A stretch of 64,000 nt of DNA from Suillus spraguei. Its lineage: Eukaryota > Basidiomycota > Agaricomycetes > Boletales > Suillaceae. Positions 38,294 through 48,837 of this stretch are shown one piece after another. The DNA is taken from positions 1 to 64,000 of the forward strand of contig JABCPU010000127.1 of NCBI GenBank assembly GCA_016800925.1, given 5' to 3'. How positions within the stretch are numbered: position 1 is the first letter of the stretch; each line of letters opens with the position of its first letter. The position numbers were made by a program, and so were the translations under genes. Under the pieces are notes generated by a model. It saw nothing but the letters and a program-made list of their open reading frames with translations. It did not search any database and was not told the DNA's origin.

Positions 38294-39040
38294 TCCATTA
38301 CCTGTATAGAGTTCCCAAGTATTGCCATGAATTTGTAAAGAGTGACGTGTATGAAATGTACCACCTGTAGTCACCTGTTTTGAAATGGAGCGAAATTATT
38401 GTCGAATATTCCTTCTACGGGTAATCCTAATTGGACTAGTTAATATAGTGAGCTGTTTAAATTTGATGTATATCTTAGAGTGTGCTTTCGATGTTACGCG
38501 GATCTTGTTGGTTGACTCATTTGTTCGACAGAGCATACTAGCTAGCCAGCGTGCCGCCCCTTTCCTATCGAGGGTCCCGGGCCGCCCGCAGGTCTTGGTT
38601 TTGTGATGGACACCGTACCGTAGTGGCAAGTTATATTTATAATGTATTCGAACTGATTTCCTGAGGAACGGACATAAAATTCGCGATCTTAGATGCAATA
38701 AATACAGTATCTTTTGTGTTAGGTGATGAGAAGAGCGCTAGGGTCTTTTGCTGGGATGATCGTCCCTGAACCCGCATTATCTAGAATTACTCCAGTCATC
38801 GACAATATTGTACAACATTGCATTGGCAACATTGTTTCACACACTATACATTCCGGAGTACAGCAATTGAGTAGTTATGAACGAATATGGAGTATGCACA
38901 AAGTATGAACACAAGTAAAAATTGGATAACACCAGACGGCAATTAAGACTGCAGGCATACCTGGGGAATCGTTTACGACGGAGACTTGAGTGAACGCAAG
39001 ACCCGCAGGGGTAACATTCCCGGCTTCCAACGAGTCGTCA
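38294..39040. other. convergent intergenic region
   Basis: Tail-to-tail spacer; no supported gene or repeat. Confidence 0.45.
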
Positions 39041-40234
39041 TCATTTGGACGAGCAGATTGGAGCCTCGATAGGCGTAATAACAAGGTCTGCCTTCTTGGC
39101 ACGAGCACGGTCCCTTCGCTCCTCCACGCCTTTGTCGAGCTCTTCAAGTGCTTGACCCACACGAGTCACAACCGCGCGCTTTGCGTTCCTTACTACGTCT
39201 GATCCAAAGCTGGGAATGTTGTCCAAGTCTGCGAAGAGCAATGAAAGTGCATGCTCCTGAGCACGGACAGGCGCATTGGCTGGAGTGTAGGGCAATGCAA
39301 ATACATCGGCGTTGCCGAGGGCTGGAGAGAAATCGAGCTCAGCAGGGAACTGGAAGGCGGCGAGGAGGCCGTCGAGACGGGTGGTGACAGAAAGGATCTC
39401 AGACAGGGAAGAGACGACCTGGGCTAGCGATGCAGCAGGCTCTTCTTGGATGTCAGAGCCAGTAATCTCCTCGGCTTCTCCTTTTCCCTCTTGTGAAGAC
39501 TTCTCATTGACATTGACTGACGTAGAGGTAGCAGTCAGGGATGTTGCGGGATGGCGTTTAAGTTCGGTAGAAGCCTTGGTTGCAGTAATTTTAGAGAGAT
39601 GGGAAAGGATTTCCTGGAGTGCATCATGCACTTGAAACTGGTACTCTTCCATAAGACGGCGCTGTTCCATAAGATATGAAGAGATCATGTCCTTGAACGA
39701 TGGCTTGTCTTGGGCAGGGACCTTGAATTGTGGTAAGTCACAGGGAGAAGAGTCACCGAGTAAGGGAGAACATACAGGACTAGTGGTCTTCGCGAGGAAG
39801 TTCTCTTCTAAACGGTGGCGAGCAGAGAGTCGTTGCTCCTCGAGGTGAGCCTGGAAAGCAGCAAAATTGTGCCACTCTTGAGTAGTGGCTTCGTGCTCGC
39901 GAATGGCCTGATCGCGGATGGCACGGCGTGTTTGTAATTCAGCCTGTTGTCGGGCCCTGTCGCTGTCGAATGGGAACTGAAAGTCGAAATTAGCCTCAGG
40001 CATACGGGTGCGCAGAACATCTGGCATCACGCGTGTCTGGTTGGGAGACTTATCGCGTCCTTGTGCATGGAGAGCATTCGGGGTAGGCCGATTACGAAGG
40101 TTCCGCTTTAGATATAGAGCCGGTGCGCGTTCACGTCGCTTTCTGTTATACTGGGGAGCATGAGGATCAAGAGAGAAGGGAAGCGGGTGGTGGGAACAGG
40201 GATAAGCAGTTTGGATAGGTGTAGTGAAGGACAT
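39041..40234 (-). CDS. BAG-domain protein (Hsp70 co-chaperone type)
   Basis: Single exon of 397 residues from ATG 40234. The N-terminal third is basic (NRKRRERAPALYLKRNLRNR), followed by a long helical, Glu/Arg/Gln-rich part (RARQQAELQTRRAIRDQAIR, EHEATTQEWHNFAAFQAHLE) that may form coiled coil. The C-terminal 130 residues fit a BAG domain: LSEILSVTTRLDGLLAAFQF, then ALPYTPANAPVRAQEHALSL, LFADLDNIPSFGSDVVRNAK and RAVVTRVGQALEELDKGVEE. BAG domains bind the Hsp70 ATPase and release nucleotide; the helical residues fit, but I cannot verify the contact Arg/Asp. Cytosolic or nuclear. The reading frame is uninterrupted. Confidence 0.75.
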   Translation of the reverse strand: MSFTTPIQTAYPCSHHPLPFSLDPHAPQYNRKRRERAPALYLKRNLRNRPTPNALHAQGRDKSPNQTRVMPDVLRTRMPEANFDFQFPFDSDRARQQAELQTRRAIRDQAIREHEATTQEWHNFAAFQAHLEEQRLSARHRLEENFLAKTTSPVCSPLLGDSSPCDLPQFKVPAQDKPSFKDMISSYLMEQRRLMEEYQFQVHDALQEILSHLSKITATKASTELKRHPATSLTATSTSVNVNEKSSQEGKGEAEEITGSDIQEEPAASLAQVVSSLSEILSVTTRLDGLLAAFQFPAELDFSPALGNADVFALPYTPANAPVRAQEHALSLLFADLDNIPSFGSDVVRNAKRAVVTRVGQALEELDKGVEERRDRARAKKADLVITPIEAPICSSK

Positions 40235-40438
40235 TGTCAATTTGGGATTGTGATAAGTTGGTGAGAGATTGCATGTTGAGCACTGAATTTATATGTCTGA
40301 ATAATGTGGACTATCATAATCCCTTTGTGAGCAGACGCGTCCACAATTGCCACCGTGACTTCTTACACTCGAAGGTCACATTACTATCACACAATGCGAT
40401 CACCGTGACTTTCTGGTGTCTACCAGTACCGTGACCAC

Positions 40439-41424
40439 ATGTCATGGTTTGACCATTTTCTCTCTGTCAAAGAGAGCCATTCCAAAGAAATCGAGACAGT
40501 CATGAACTGTTATGGCCGGCCTTTCAAAGGAACTTTGGAAGTTCGAGTGGACATGAGTACTACGATTCTACGAATGAGCAGCCCTCTGACTGCTAACGAA
40601 ACTATTTTCCAAGTAGCCCTTTTTGCCACCCAGTGTAATATCCCGCATGTCATAGATCAAGATTTAGGTGAGTATATACGTAGTAGTATGCCCATGGTAT
40701 CGGTCTTCAAGACCAAAATGATGAAATTTTACTAGCCACGAGTTTTTATTTGACATCGATTCCCTGGACTTCGAGTGGAAGAACCGAGGTGCCTGATTGC
40801 ATTTGGTTCTTCCGCTCGAAGCCATCCAGGACACGCTTGTTGCTGCAACTGCAAAGCTACAACGGAAGAGGGGAAGAATTGGAGCTCTGGAGAATGACGC
40901 CATAATTTAAGAACATAATCACGTCCTTGACGTTGTCAATGAGATAAAGTCAAAGAGGCGAGGAGTCAGGGATCTTTGTTTCATTGTCCTATTCGTCTGT
41001 TTCTCGCCGCCATACTTACAGGTCCTTGTAGAACGCGAAAACAAAGCAAGCGAGTTCTGCATTGACACCACCAATCTCAACGTCAACGACGAGTTCGATG
41101 CCAAGTTTGACGCCACACTGGAGTATGAAGCAAAGGAGAAAGATGCTGAGCTCTGCGCCGCGAACCAAGTAGTCGACCACCTCGGAAAGCAAGTATATGT
41201 GCGCTAAATGAACACATAAAGAGCATGACTGAGGAACACGAACATCTGACCTTCTTGATCGTACTAGGAGCAAGTCGATCTCTGAAAGCAACGGCTTGTC
41301 CTTGTTTTGATTGAAACAATGAAAGACTGTGCCACCTATGACTTCGCGGGAGGATCTACCGGTGACTATACGGTATGGAAAGCCAGCCACCGTGGCTTTA
41401 CTTCCAAGGCTTCCACTTCTTAGA
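40439..41424 (+). pseudogene. decayed coiled-coil protein gene
   Basis: Not recognised. Exon 1 (40439-40671) reads MSWFDHFLSVKESHSKEIET, then YGRPFKGTLEVRVDMSTTIL, and ends at a GTGAGT donor. The next exon after 40735 reads HEFLFDIDSLDFEWKNR only if one C is added at the acceptor (CTAGCC to CTAGCCC). Then follow AIQDTLVAATAKLQRKRGRI, an in-frame TAA at about 40907, EHNHVLDVVNEIKSKRR, an intron, and VLVERENKASEFCIDTTN with an acidic helical stretch ending DHLGKQ. A TGA interrupts the last exon (QVDL-stop-KQRL). The pattern is a helical protein that has lost function, or one with both real stops and base-call errors. Confidence 0.45.
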
Positions 41425-41443
41425 ACCTTCCTAGTAAGATAGG
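41374..41443 (+). repeat. inverted repeat, left copy
   Basis: About 70 bp whose reverse complement, with a dozen or so differences, occurs at 43474-43543. Shared blocks are GGAAAGCCAG, TACTTCCAAGGCTTC and AGAACCTTCCTAGTAAG. It covers the last coding part of the decayed gene at 40439-41424. Confidence 0.65.
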
Positions 41444-41496
41444 TGCTTCCACTGGCCGCCGAAAACCCTGTGCGACCATTCTAATGTGTCATGTAG

Positions 41497-42080
41497 ATTT
41501 ATTCCCGCTACCATAAGGAGGTGGGTTATATCGTGTCTTACCACTGGGACCTCATTCAGACCAGTTGTTTTCCTGCATATGTTGCTTTTGACCTTAAATC
41601 ATATTCTTCTCTCGTCTTCTTCGATTGTTTGTTCGCTCAACCATTTGGGCCCAAGTTCGCGTTCGCTGAAATCCTCATGGCCTCAGTGATTCATTGTCGT
41701 GCTCTCACTACCGATGTCGAGTTCGAGGTCGTGTGTGGTCTCGATATTATGTTGAGATGAATTGGATTGCTGCGTGGCCACAGTTTTGTGGGAAGATGAG
41801 ATTCCCCGTCTCCAATCCTCCATGTCTGGCCTTCAAGGTAATGACAGTGTCTCATTGTCCTCGTTTTTAGTATCTGCTGATTTCCTTCCGTGTTTCTAGA
41901 AACTTTAGTGTGGTAATGTCAATCATTGAACTTGCTGCTAATGATGGTGAATTAGAATTATCTCAATCTTCGTCCCTCGTCGGGACAATTCTATCGTCTC
42001 GTACACGTTCAGACTCGAACCTTATTGTCCATGTCATCTTTTTCGGGCCGTATCAATCAGGGGTCCCAAAAGTTTTCAAC
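41497..42080 (+). other. region with short unassigned plus-strand frames
   Basis: A frame reads HKEVGYIVSYHWDLIQTSCF and SYSSLVFFDCLFAQPFGPKF until a stop at 41760, and another follows at 41910-42152. Neither can be joined to the decayed gene upstream or matched to a family. Confidence 0.3.
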
Positions 42081-42094
42081 TTAGGAAGACGTGA

Positions 42095-42860
42095 GTCGTC
42101 AAGTGGAAGAGTTAAAGACTTTAGCTTGGCCAGTGTGCTTACCACAACATAATCGAATTTGTTTCTCTTGACTATCCAGGTTCGAAACCTGCTGGACTAC
42201 AGCTTTTTTTCTATCGGTACACATCTTGACATTCATTCACGGATGGTTTCTTTAGAAGTTCACCGCAACTGGTCTTCGTCAGATAGTTGCCACAACAGAA
42301 TCAAAATCTGTTTCTCTTGGACTGTGCAGGTTTGAAACCTGCCAATGACAAGGTTTTTTCTATCGAAACACACCTTGATATTCACTCATGAATGGCTTCT
42401 TCAGAAGTTCATCGTAACTGGTCTTAGCCAGGTGGTTGCCACAACAGAATCAGAATCTGTTTCTCTCAAGATGGCCTGTACAGGTTCGAAACCTGCAGAC
42501 GACGAGATTTTTTTCTATCGGAACACATCTTGATATTCACTCGTGGATGGTTTCTTTGGAAATTCACCGTAGCTTGTCTTAACCTGGTAGTTGCCACAAC
42601 AGAATCAAAATCCGTTTCTCTTAGATTGTGCAGGTTTCAAACCTGCCGATGACAAGGTTTTTTTTTTATCGAAACACACCTTGATATTCATTCGTGGATG
42701 ATTTCTTTGGAAATTCACCGTAACTGGTCTTAGACTGATGGTTACCACAACTTGAACAGAATCAAAATCTGTTTCTCTTGGACTGTGTAGGTTCGAAACC
42801 TGCCGACTACAACGTTTTTTTCTATCAGAACACACCTTGACATTCACGTAATGGTTTCCT
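42095..42860 (+). repeat. tandem array of five tRNA-Leu-like units, period about 150 bp
   Basis: Five units with T-arm loops at about 42181, 42331, 42485, 42635 and 42792 (spacings 150-157). Each has, in order, a box-A-like TTAGCxxGxTGG segment, an anticodon arm (ACAGA-ATCAxAA-TCTGT in most units), a long variable segment, a T-arm GCAGG-TTCGAAA-CCTGC (box B) and a T6-T9 run that would stop RNA polymerase III. The position of the anticodon reads CAA or CAG, both leucine. The spacers between units are also conserved (for example CACACCTTGATATTCA). The 5' and 3' acceptor strands do not pair in any unit I checked, so these are not normal tRNA genes. Confidence 0.75.
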
Positions 42861-43815
42861 TAGAGGTTCATCTTAACTGGTCTTAGCCCCTGTGCAAATT
42901 GTTGTTGCAACATCAATATTTACTCCATGGCGAGTCGCACCTTCGGACACGTTTGAAACACTGATTACATTGTGTGTCGTGAGGCTGCTGCAGGTTTGAT
43001 GTAGCTTCTCTTCGGGCTTAGTCAATTGCATATTAGATGAATCAATGTCTGTAGACGTGTTTACAATATCAGGTGCTGATCTGAGGACCACTGCACAGAG
43101 TACTTATCTACAGTGATCTATAATGCACTCGCAATCAAGGATATTGCAAGCAGAGACTTATTAGTATTTTGAACATTCTTTGCTGTCGGGGTACATACGA
43201 CTGTGTGTCTAAAACTTAAGTCATGGCTATCACTGTTCGCCAAGGTAGAACATATGTCCAAACCAAACCTTCTCCGTTCAAGTTCGAAGCCATTGCGTCT
43301 TGTTATGGTTTACGCTTCGCAGGCACAAATTAGTACTATGTTTTTTCATCGTCTGTTCTCACAACATATATTTCTTGCAGCCGAAGCTCCTGCACATGCA
43401 TTAAATAACTGAAGGTCAATAAATTTCGAACAGTCGCGAGTCGCACAAGGTGTTCGGAGGCCAATAGAAGCTACTTACCTTACTAGGAAGGTTCTGAGAA
43501 GTAGAAGCCTTGGAAGTAGAGTACGGTGGTCTGGCTTTCCACAATAGTACGGAATTCATTGACAATTCATGGACCAAAGGATGTCCCTCGCTCATGGAGA
43601 TGGTGTAAAAGTAATTTTTATACTAGTAACTCAGAAATTTACCAGTGACCAACCGTCTCATCCATACGAGAAAATGCGCCAAGAGTTGGAGTTAGGTCAC
43701 CGTTTGTGGGGAGGGGCATCATGTACGTACCGAATAGCCGCAGCCTCGTGGTTGTGCTTTAAAGAGGGTGATAAAAGAGCCCATTGATGGCTCATCATCC
43801 ACTCCACCGCCAAAA
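42861..43815. other. intergenic region before the tandem paralogues
   Basis: Contains the right copy of the inverted repeat (43474-43543). The last 100 bp (CGAATAGCCGCAGCCTCGTG, GAGGGTGATAAAA) recur upstream of the second paralogue and so belong to the duplicated promoter. No gene supported in the rest. Confidence 0.5.
43474..43543 (-). repeat. inverted repeat, right copy
   Basis: Reverse complement of the block at 41374-41443. On the minus strand it reads WKARPPYSTSKASTSQNLPS, matching WKASHRGFTSKASTS in the left copy, but without the stop that ends the left frame. Confidence 0.65.
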
Positions 43816-44526
43816 ATGACAATCGCTCCACTCTCTCTTGCTCTGATAGAACTCTGGATTGCCAATCCAGCGTTGCCATGGTCCAATCCGGTATGGCAGT
43901 CTCTAACACACGTTCCTGGTGACCCGTGGGCGTACTACGACCATGTTGGGGGTATAACCCATGTCGCTGAATGGACGGTGGACAAAGCTCAGGCAGTCGA
44001 AGCCTTCATCAACAATTGTAAGATGGCTGAGGATCCTGCAGAACACTACGCCGTGAAAGGGAGGGACTATGACCATGAAGGTCGTTCCACGTGGGACGCC
44101 TGGGTTAGGATGTCATGGGCCAAATGGAATATCAACAAACTGGTCGACCGTATCTTGGAAGAAAGCGGCTGCGAGCCGCATTATGTCATGGAAAGGATGA
44201 AGTGCAGCACCACGGATGACGTGAGTTGTGTGTTAATCTGTTTACCTCATAATATGATAACCCATAGGGCTTACTAGTTTCCGACGATGGAAGCTGCGCA
44301 GGTGAAGGGTGTTGTTTCCGTCAAATTAGCCGATGCATTGTTCGGTGACGATGCGTTTACCGACGGATCCTTCATTGTGCCATCCATCATGACGTTTATC
44401 GACACGTTGTTGGTATTGACGTGGACTAGGTATCGGAAAGTTATCAAACAACAGGACGACAGGATGATGATCGACGAGGATCAGGAAGTTAAGGAGCAAT
44501 GTCTAGGTAAGCGGCGCAGAGCGTAG
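43816..44526 (+). CDS. tandem paralogue A, unknown family, 217 aa
   Basis: Not recognised. Exons 43816-44220 and 44278-44526, phase 0 junction DD|FPT. The protein starts MTIAPLSLALIELWIANPAL, then PVWQSLTHVPGDPWAYYDHV, HVAEWTVDKAQAVEAFINNC, STWDAWVRMSWAKWNINKLV. The second exon begins FPTMEAAQVKGVVSVKLADA and ends with a hydrophobic stretch, IMTFIDTLLVLTWTRYRK, and a basic tail (KRRRA). Aromatic-rich, acidic, no signal peptide. It is about 75% alike in sequence to paralogue B at 45227, with matching intron position. A GTAAGC right after CLG suggests a third exon was lost here compared with B, so A may be C-terminally shortened. Confidence 0.65.
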
Positions 44527-45226
44527 AGTTCATGTTACGATAGTCCTATTATTCCACTTGAACTTGAAGTTACGAAGTCATTCCATCCACACAGTTGGCG
44601 CGTCTAAAAGTGCCGGCGGGAACGGCGGACTGGTGGGGATGCGCCTCACATCAGGGTATTCGTGCACCTAGAGATGCGATTGGGACCCCTTTAAATTAGA
44701 CTAGAATGCATTGTCCTACATCGAGTACTGTAACTCTTCTGCAAAGGATATAGAAATTGGAATCAAAACAAGCGGCACACATCAGCCAGTTATGGTGGGC
44801 CCAGTAACTGTAGTATATGCGAATTCAAAACCTAGCTTGGTCATGCTTGAGTCTACTAAGTAGTAAAGACGAGTGCACAACAGTGCGGAAGGTGTTTGCC
44901 ACAATTTGCCTAGCTTAGTCAGCGGTACATTACCAATTTCACAATACTTCGAGGCACTCCGAGCGGAACAGCAAGAGACCAAACCGACGCCTTGCTTAAA
45001 GATGCCAACACAGGATAACTTGGCAACCACACTCAATATGCTCAGCACCTGGTACTAACCATGCAAGGCTAAACTGGATGGCAATTTTTGCAGGTTCTGG
45101 CCAGTTGCCGACATGCTGTGCCATCATGTTTCTACCGAATAGCAGCCTCGTGGGTTCAAGTTGTACTTTAAGGAGGGTGATAAAAAAGTCACTTATGATG
45201 ATTTATAATCCAATCTACTCTCCAAA
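44527..45226. other. spacer between tandem paralogues
   Basis: The last 100 bp repeat the promoter of paralogue A (ACCGAATAGCAGCCTCGTG, GGAGGGTGATAAAAA). Nothing else supported. Confidence 0.5.
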
Positions 45227-46165
45227 ATGCCAACCACTCCACTCTCTCTTGCCTTGATAGAACTCTGGATTGCCAATCCAGCGCTGCCATGGTTCAACCC
45301 GGTATGGCAGTCTCTAACACGCGTTCCCGGTAGCCCGTGGGCGTATTACGATCATGGTGGAGGTGTCACCCATGTCGCTGAATGGACAGCAGACAAAGCC
45401 CGGGCAGTCGAAGTCTTCATGAATAATTGTAGGACAGCCGAGGATCCTGCAGAATATTACCACGCTGTGAAAGGGAAGAACGATGACCATGAAGGTCGTT
45501 CCACGTGGGACGTCTGGGTTAGGACGTCATGGGTCAAATGGAATATCAGCGAACTAATTGACCACATCGTGGAAGAAAGCGGTTGCGAGCCGCATCGTGT
45601 CATGGCGAGGTTGAAGTGCAAGGCCACGGACGATGTGAGTTACGTGCTAATCCGCTTGTCTCATAATATGATAAATCTGTAGTGATTAGTTTCCGACGTT
45701 GGAAGCTGCGCAGATGAAGCAAGTCGTTTGCATCAAGTTGGCCGATGCATTGTTTGGTGATGATGGATTTGCCGACGGATCCTTCATTGCACCATCTGTC
45801 ATGACGTTTATCACCACGCTGTTGGTATTGACGTGGAGCAGGCATCGGAAAGTTATCAAACGGCAGGTCGACAGTATTGGGAAGAAGTCTCAGGAAATTG
45901 AGGAGCAATGGCTAGGTAAGTAGCACGGATTGCTCAGTTATGCCGGGGGCCTAAGCGTAGCGTAGCCATGACAGCCACAGATTTTAAACCTACCTTGGCC
46001 AATATTCGCGCCAACCTAAAGAAACTGGATTCTTTGGTCACACTTGTTAGCGCATTCAGGGATCAGGAAATGGTCAAGAACCTCAATGCGCGCCGTGAAG
46101 AAGTCGAGGCGATGCTGGTCGCTACCAAGAAACATCCCAAGGCAAAATCCACAGCATGTGAGTAG
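45227..46165 (+). CDS. tandem paralogue B, unknown family, about 272 aa
   Basis: Exons 45227-45634, 45690-45915 and about 45981-46165; all phases fit. N-terminus MPTTPLSLALIELWIANPAL, then PVWQSLTRVPGSPWAYYDHG and STWDVWVRTSWVKWNISELI, as in paralogue A. Exon 2 starts FPTLEAAQMKQVVCIKLADA. Exon 3, which A lacks, reads DFKPTLANIRANLKKLDSLV, VSAFRDQEMVKNLNARREEV and ends KKHPKAKSTACE, a helical, charged tail. The upstream 100 bp are shared with A. Function unknown; composition gives no localisation signal. The presence of two full and one decayed copy shows an actively duplicating family. Confidence 0.65.
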
Positions 46166-47154
46166 GCTTTCGAATTTACGATATGATTCCAACATTGAGG
46201 GCACTCGTTTGGATCGATTAAGCTCGACAAATGGTGTTGTAGGTTTTACGGATTACATTACGCACTGGGTGCACTGTGTGTCTGTATAGAGCAACCCGTC
46301 TCGTGTACTATGATATACGCGTAGTGCTTGTTGCCGACCATCGAGGCTGCGCAGGCGTTATCGCTTCGTGTCCGGGTAGCTAGTAAGCCAATCAAATTCT
46401 GGTTACTGAGTAATGAACTGCAGGCGCAATGCGTATTGCGCACGCCTTTCTGAACAATTTTGAATGATGGTTTCGGTTGCCCAAGGCTCAATTCAGGGTG
46501 CTGCGGAACGAACCACGATCAACATCAACTCTGTACGTAGGGTACACCCCCGTATCGTACACCCCCGTATCGTACACTGGTCGCTTCCGCAGTATCCTGC
46601 TTATGTACGTATCACTAAGTACTTGCGTTGCGAGGTTCGAGCCTGTGTAACATCGGCTTCTGAACGCCACATCATTCGACGCGATCAAATGAGTTTCTCA
46701 AGAATTATTAAACTTTTGAAATTGCTCATGATTTTCTCACTCGAAGCTGCGAATTTCCAACACTTTTTATGCATGTAAAGAATCAAGTAATAGCGGAACT
46801 GCATAGATATTATGAATCTGGCATATATGATGTACAACAAACTGGTCTTGTGTAGTTTTCAACGTAACTAGATTTTTCCCGTCGCATACGGGCGCCTATT
46901 CGTATATCTGCAAGCATAAATCCAATAGATGGAAAACAAAGAAATTTGGGAGAGTGGTTCCGTCAATGGTGGTTACAAGCTAAAGGCATACAAGGACATA
47001 GTCCAACAACATAACACTTGAGCGTACAGCGCCAAACAGTGCACCTCCGAAGTCTACACCACGATCCGCGCACCCAAAATAAGTACCCCACCCAAAATGC
47101 GCGTAATCCAAGCCCACGCACCTAAAAAAACAGCCACTGATCCAATTCTCGTAC
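46166..47154. other. intergenic with a remnant of a third paralogue
   Basis: At about 46327-46365 the sequence TTGCCGACCATCGAGGCTGC matches the start of exon 2 of paralogues A and B (FPTxEAAQ), then degenerates. A 15-bp unit (CGTATCGTACACCCC) is repeated about 2.5 times near 46541-46577. No gene supported. Confidence 0.5.
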
Positions 47155-48837
47155 CTACGAATCAGTAGCAATACATGCCGAAAGTGAAGAAGGCACATAT
47201 TCCTGCGCAGACAACACCGGCTTGCGTTTCGCCAGCGGTCGTGAAGCCTCGTGCCGCCGGAACACCATCTGCGCAACTAGCTGGGATATGCTCCCTATGA
47301 CGCCCTTCCTGCGGCGTTCAGGACTCTTTCCCTCATTCACATCCATGCCGAACTTGTCGCCCAGCTTTAACCTGAGCAAAGCACCAACCTCTGCGCTCCT
47401 CTCCCGTTCCCGCTTCTTCGACTTACGCGTGTACATCTCTGTGCATTCCAGGCCCTCGGGCGGCCCCTGCAATGCAGCAAGTGAGCGTTTGCGCAACTCG
47501 AAGAGTTGTGCGAGCTCAGGGTCGCCGTCCATGTCGTGCGCAGAAAGGCATAGATTGAAATCCTCGGGCGAGGGTGAGCGCGGGAGGGGCACATCCCTCG
47601 GATCGTGGATGAACAAAAGTGGTTGGCTAGGGACAAACGGGACGCCTTGCAGTGACGTGAGGGGCACAAATGCGGATGCGCCAGGAAGGAGGTCATCGTC
47701 TGTGTCAGCGCCTGGGAGCGAGAGAAGGGATGGGCCGGAAGAGGACGGACAAGATAATAGGTTGTCTGTGTCTGTGTCATCGGGCAGAGAGGAGCAGAAC
47801 CGCCTGCTGGGAGATGATGGTGGTATACGGGGTGGCGCTTTTTCATGCTCTAGCTCAGGAAGACCTGAAAGGGAGAGATGAGGGGCTCTGAGTTCTGGAG
47901 GGTCATCAATGACCATGTCCGCCAATGAGAGCGCGCAACGGTGTGGGGAAGATGGGGGGTTCTCGTCTAGTTGATGCATGGGTATGTGTTGATGCGATGA
48001 CCAGGGTATGTGAAGTGGCACGAGTCTGGGGCGGGGCGGGTCAACGCCAAGAAGGTAGGGCGACTGATCAGATGAAAAAGATGTTATATCGCTGGATGCT
48101 GGTATAGACATATCGCCAATATCCTCGTTCCCAAAACAAGGAGACCAAGAAAAATTGGGAGAGGGCGGATCATTCCAATGGGACTTTTCCAGACTGTGCT
48201 CGGGTGGTTTCCAGGGTGGTGATAGAGGCGAGAGTGGTGAATCCGACTCTGCCGAACTATCCGACATGGCAGATATCCCATCGTAAAAATCTTCTTCAAA
48301 ATCGCTCTGATGAGGAGTTGTGTGCCCACTCTCCTCCTCAAACATCGAATCGTCATTATCATCTTCATAGCCTGGCAACTCTAGGTTATAGAGTAATTGC
48401 GTCGGCGGTGGCGTTAGAGGTCCATGACAAGTAAGGTCCTCGCGGCGCATAACAGTAGGTGAGTCCAAGACGCCTGGTGAATGGGTAGTGAAGATGGGAG
48501 TAAAATCGCCTCTTTCTTCTGGTAATGGGATGGTGCACTTTGATGGTGAAGCGCTGGAGGGTGGAGTCGGATATGAGTTCACCGGACCAGACTGCTTCAG
48601 AAGATTGAAAGGACCAGGCATGCCTTGTGTGTGTTTAGAGTTGAGAGGGGGGAAGTCCTCCTCCGAAAAAAAGAAGAAAGGGTTACTGCTGCAGCTAGGA
48701 ATTGGCTGCCAAGGTCGTGAGCAGTGTGGAGCAAGAGTAAACACAGGCTGGGGCTCTGGTTTGAGCAAGGAGGAATCATTCAGAGAGGGTAAGTATTGAA
48801 CTAGGGCAGCCCTAGTCAAGTTATCCCTGGTATCCAT
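47155..48837 (-). CDS. uncharacterised disordered protein, 560 aa
   Basis: Single long exon from ATG 48837 (MDTRDNLTRAALVQYLPSLN). Low-complexity, rich in Ser, Pro and Asp, with many SP/TP sites (PPSSASPSKC, SPLSPLSPPWKPP) and acidic runs (DDNDDSMFEEESGHTTPHQS), a composition of regulatory or scaffold proteins. The C-terminal 110 residues look ordered and are probably the conserved part: GDPELAQLFELRKRSLAALQ, TRKSKKRERERSAEVGALLR, RRRKGVIGSISQLVAQMVF and RRHEASRPLAKRKPVLSAQE. The KKRERER patch may be a nuclear localisation signal. Length and continuous frame make it a real gene; function not known. Confidence 0.75.
   Translation of the reverse strand: MDTRDNLTRAALVQYLPSLNDSSLLKPEPQPVFTLAPHCSRPWQPIPSCSSNPFFFFSEEDFPPLNSKHTQGMPGPFNLLKQSGPVNSYPTPPSSASPSKCTIPLPEERGDFTPIFTTHSPGVLDSPTVMRREDLTCHGPLTPPPTQLLYNLELPGYEDDNDDSMFEEESGHTTPHQSDFEEDFYDGISAMSDSSAESDSPLSPLSPPWKPPEHSLEKSHWNDPPSPNFSWSPCFGNEDIGDMSIPASSDITSFSSDQSPYLLGVDPPRPRLVPLHIPWSSHQHIPMHQLDENPPSSPHRCALSLADMVIDDPPELRAPHLSLSGLPELEHEKAPPRIPPSSPSRRFCSSLPDDTDTDNLLSCPSSSGPSLLSLPGADTDDDLLPGASAFVPLTSLQGVPFVPSQPLLFIHDPRDVPLPRSPSPEDFNLCLSAHDMDGDPELAQLFELRKRSLAALQGPPEGLECTEMYTRKSKKRERERSAEVGALLRLKLGDKFGMDVNEGKSPERRRKGVIGSISQLVAQMVFRRHEASRPLAKRKPVLSAQEYVPSSLSACIATDS

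Noticed and set aside
42605..42847. Minus-strand frame RQVSNLHSPRETDFD over the tRNA-like array
   Set aside because: It is the reverse of the T-arm and anticodon arm sequence; such readings are a known artefact of tRNA-like DNA.
47222..48107. Plus-strand frames of up to 219 residues opposite the 560-residue protein
   Set aside because: Antisense shadows of a long GC-rich minus-strand exon that has a coherent composition and start.
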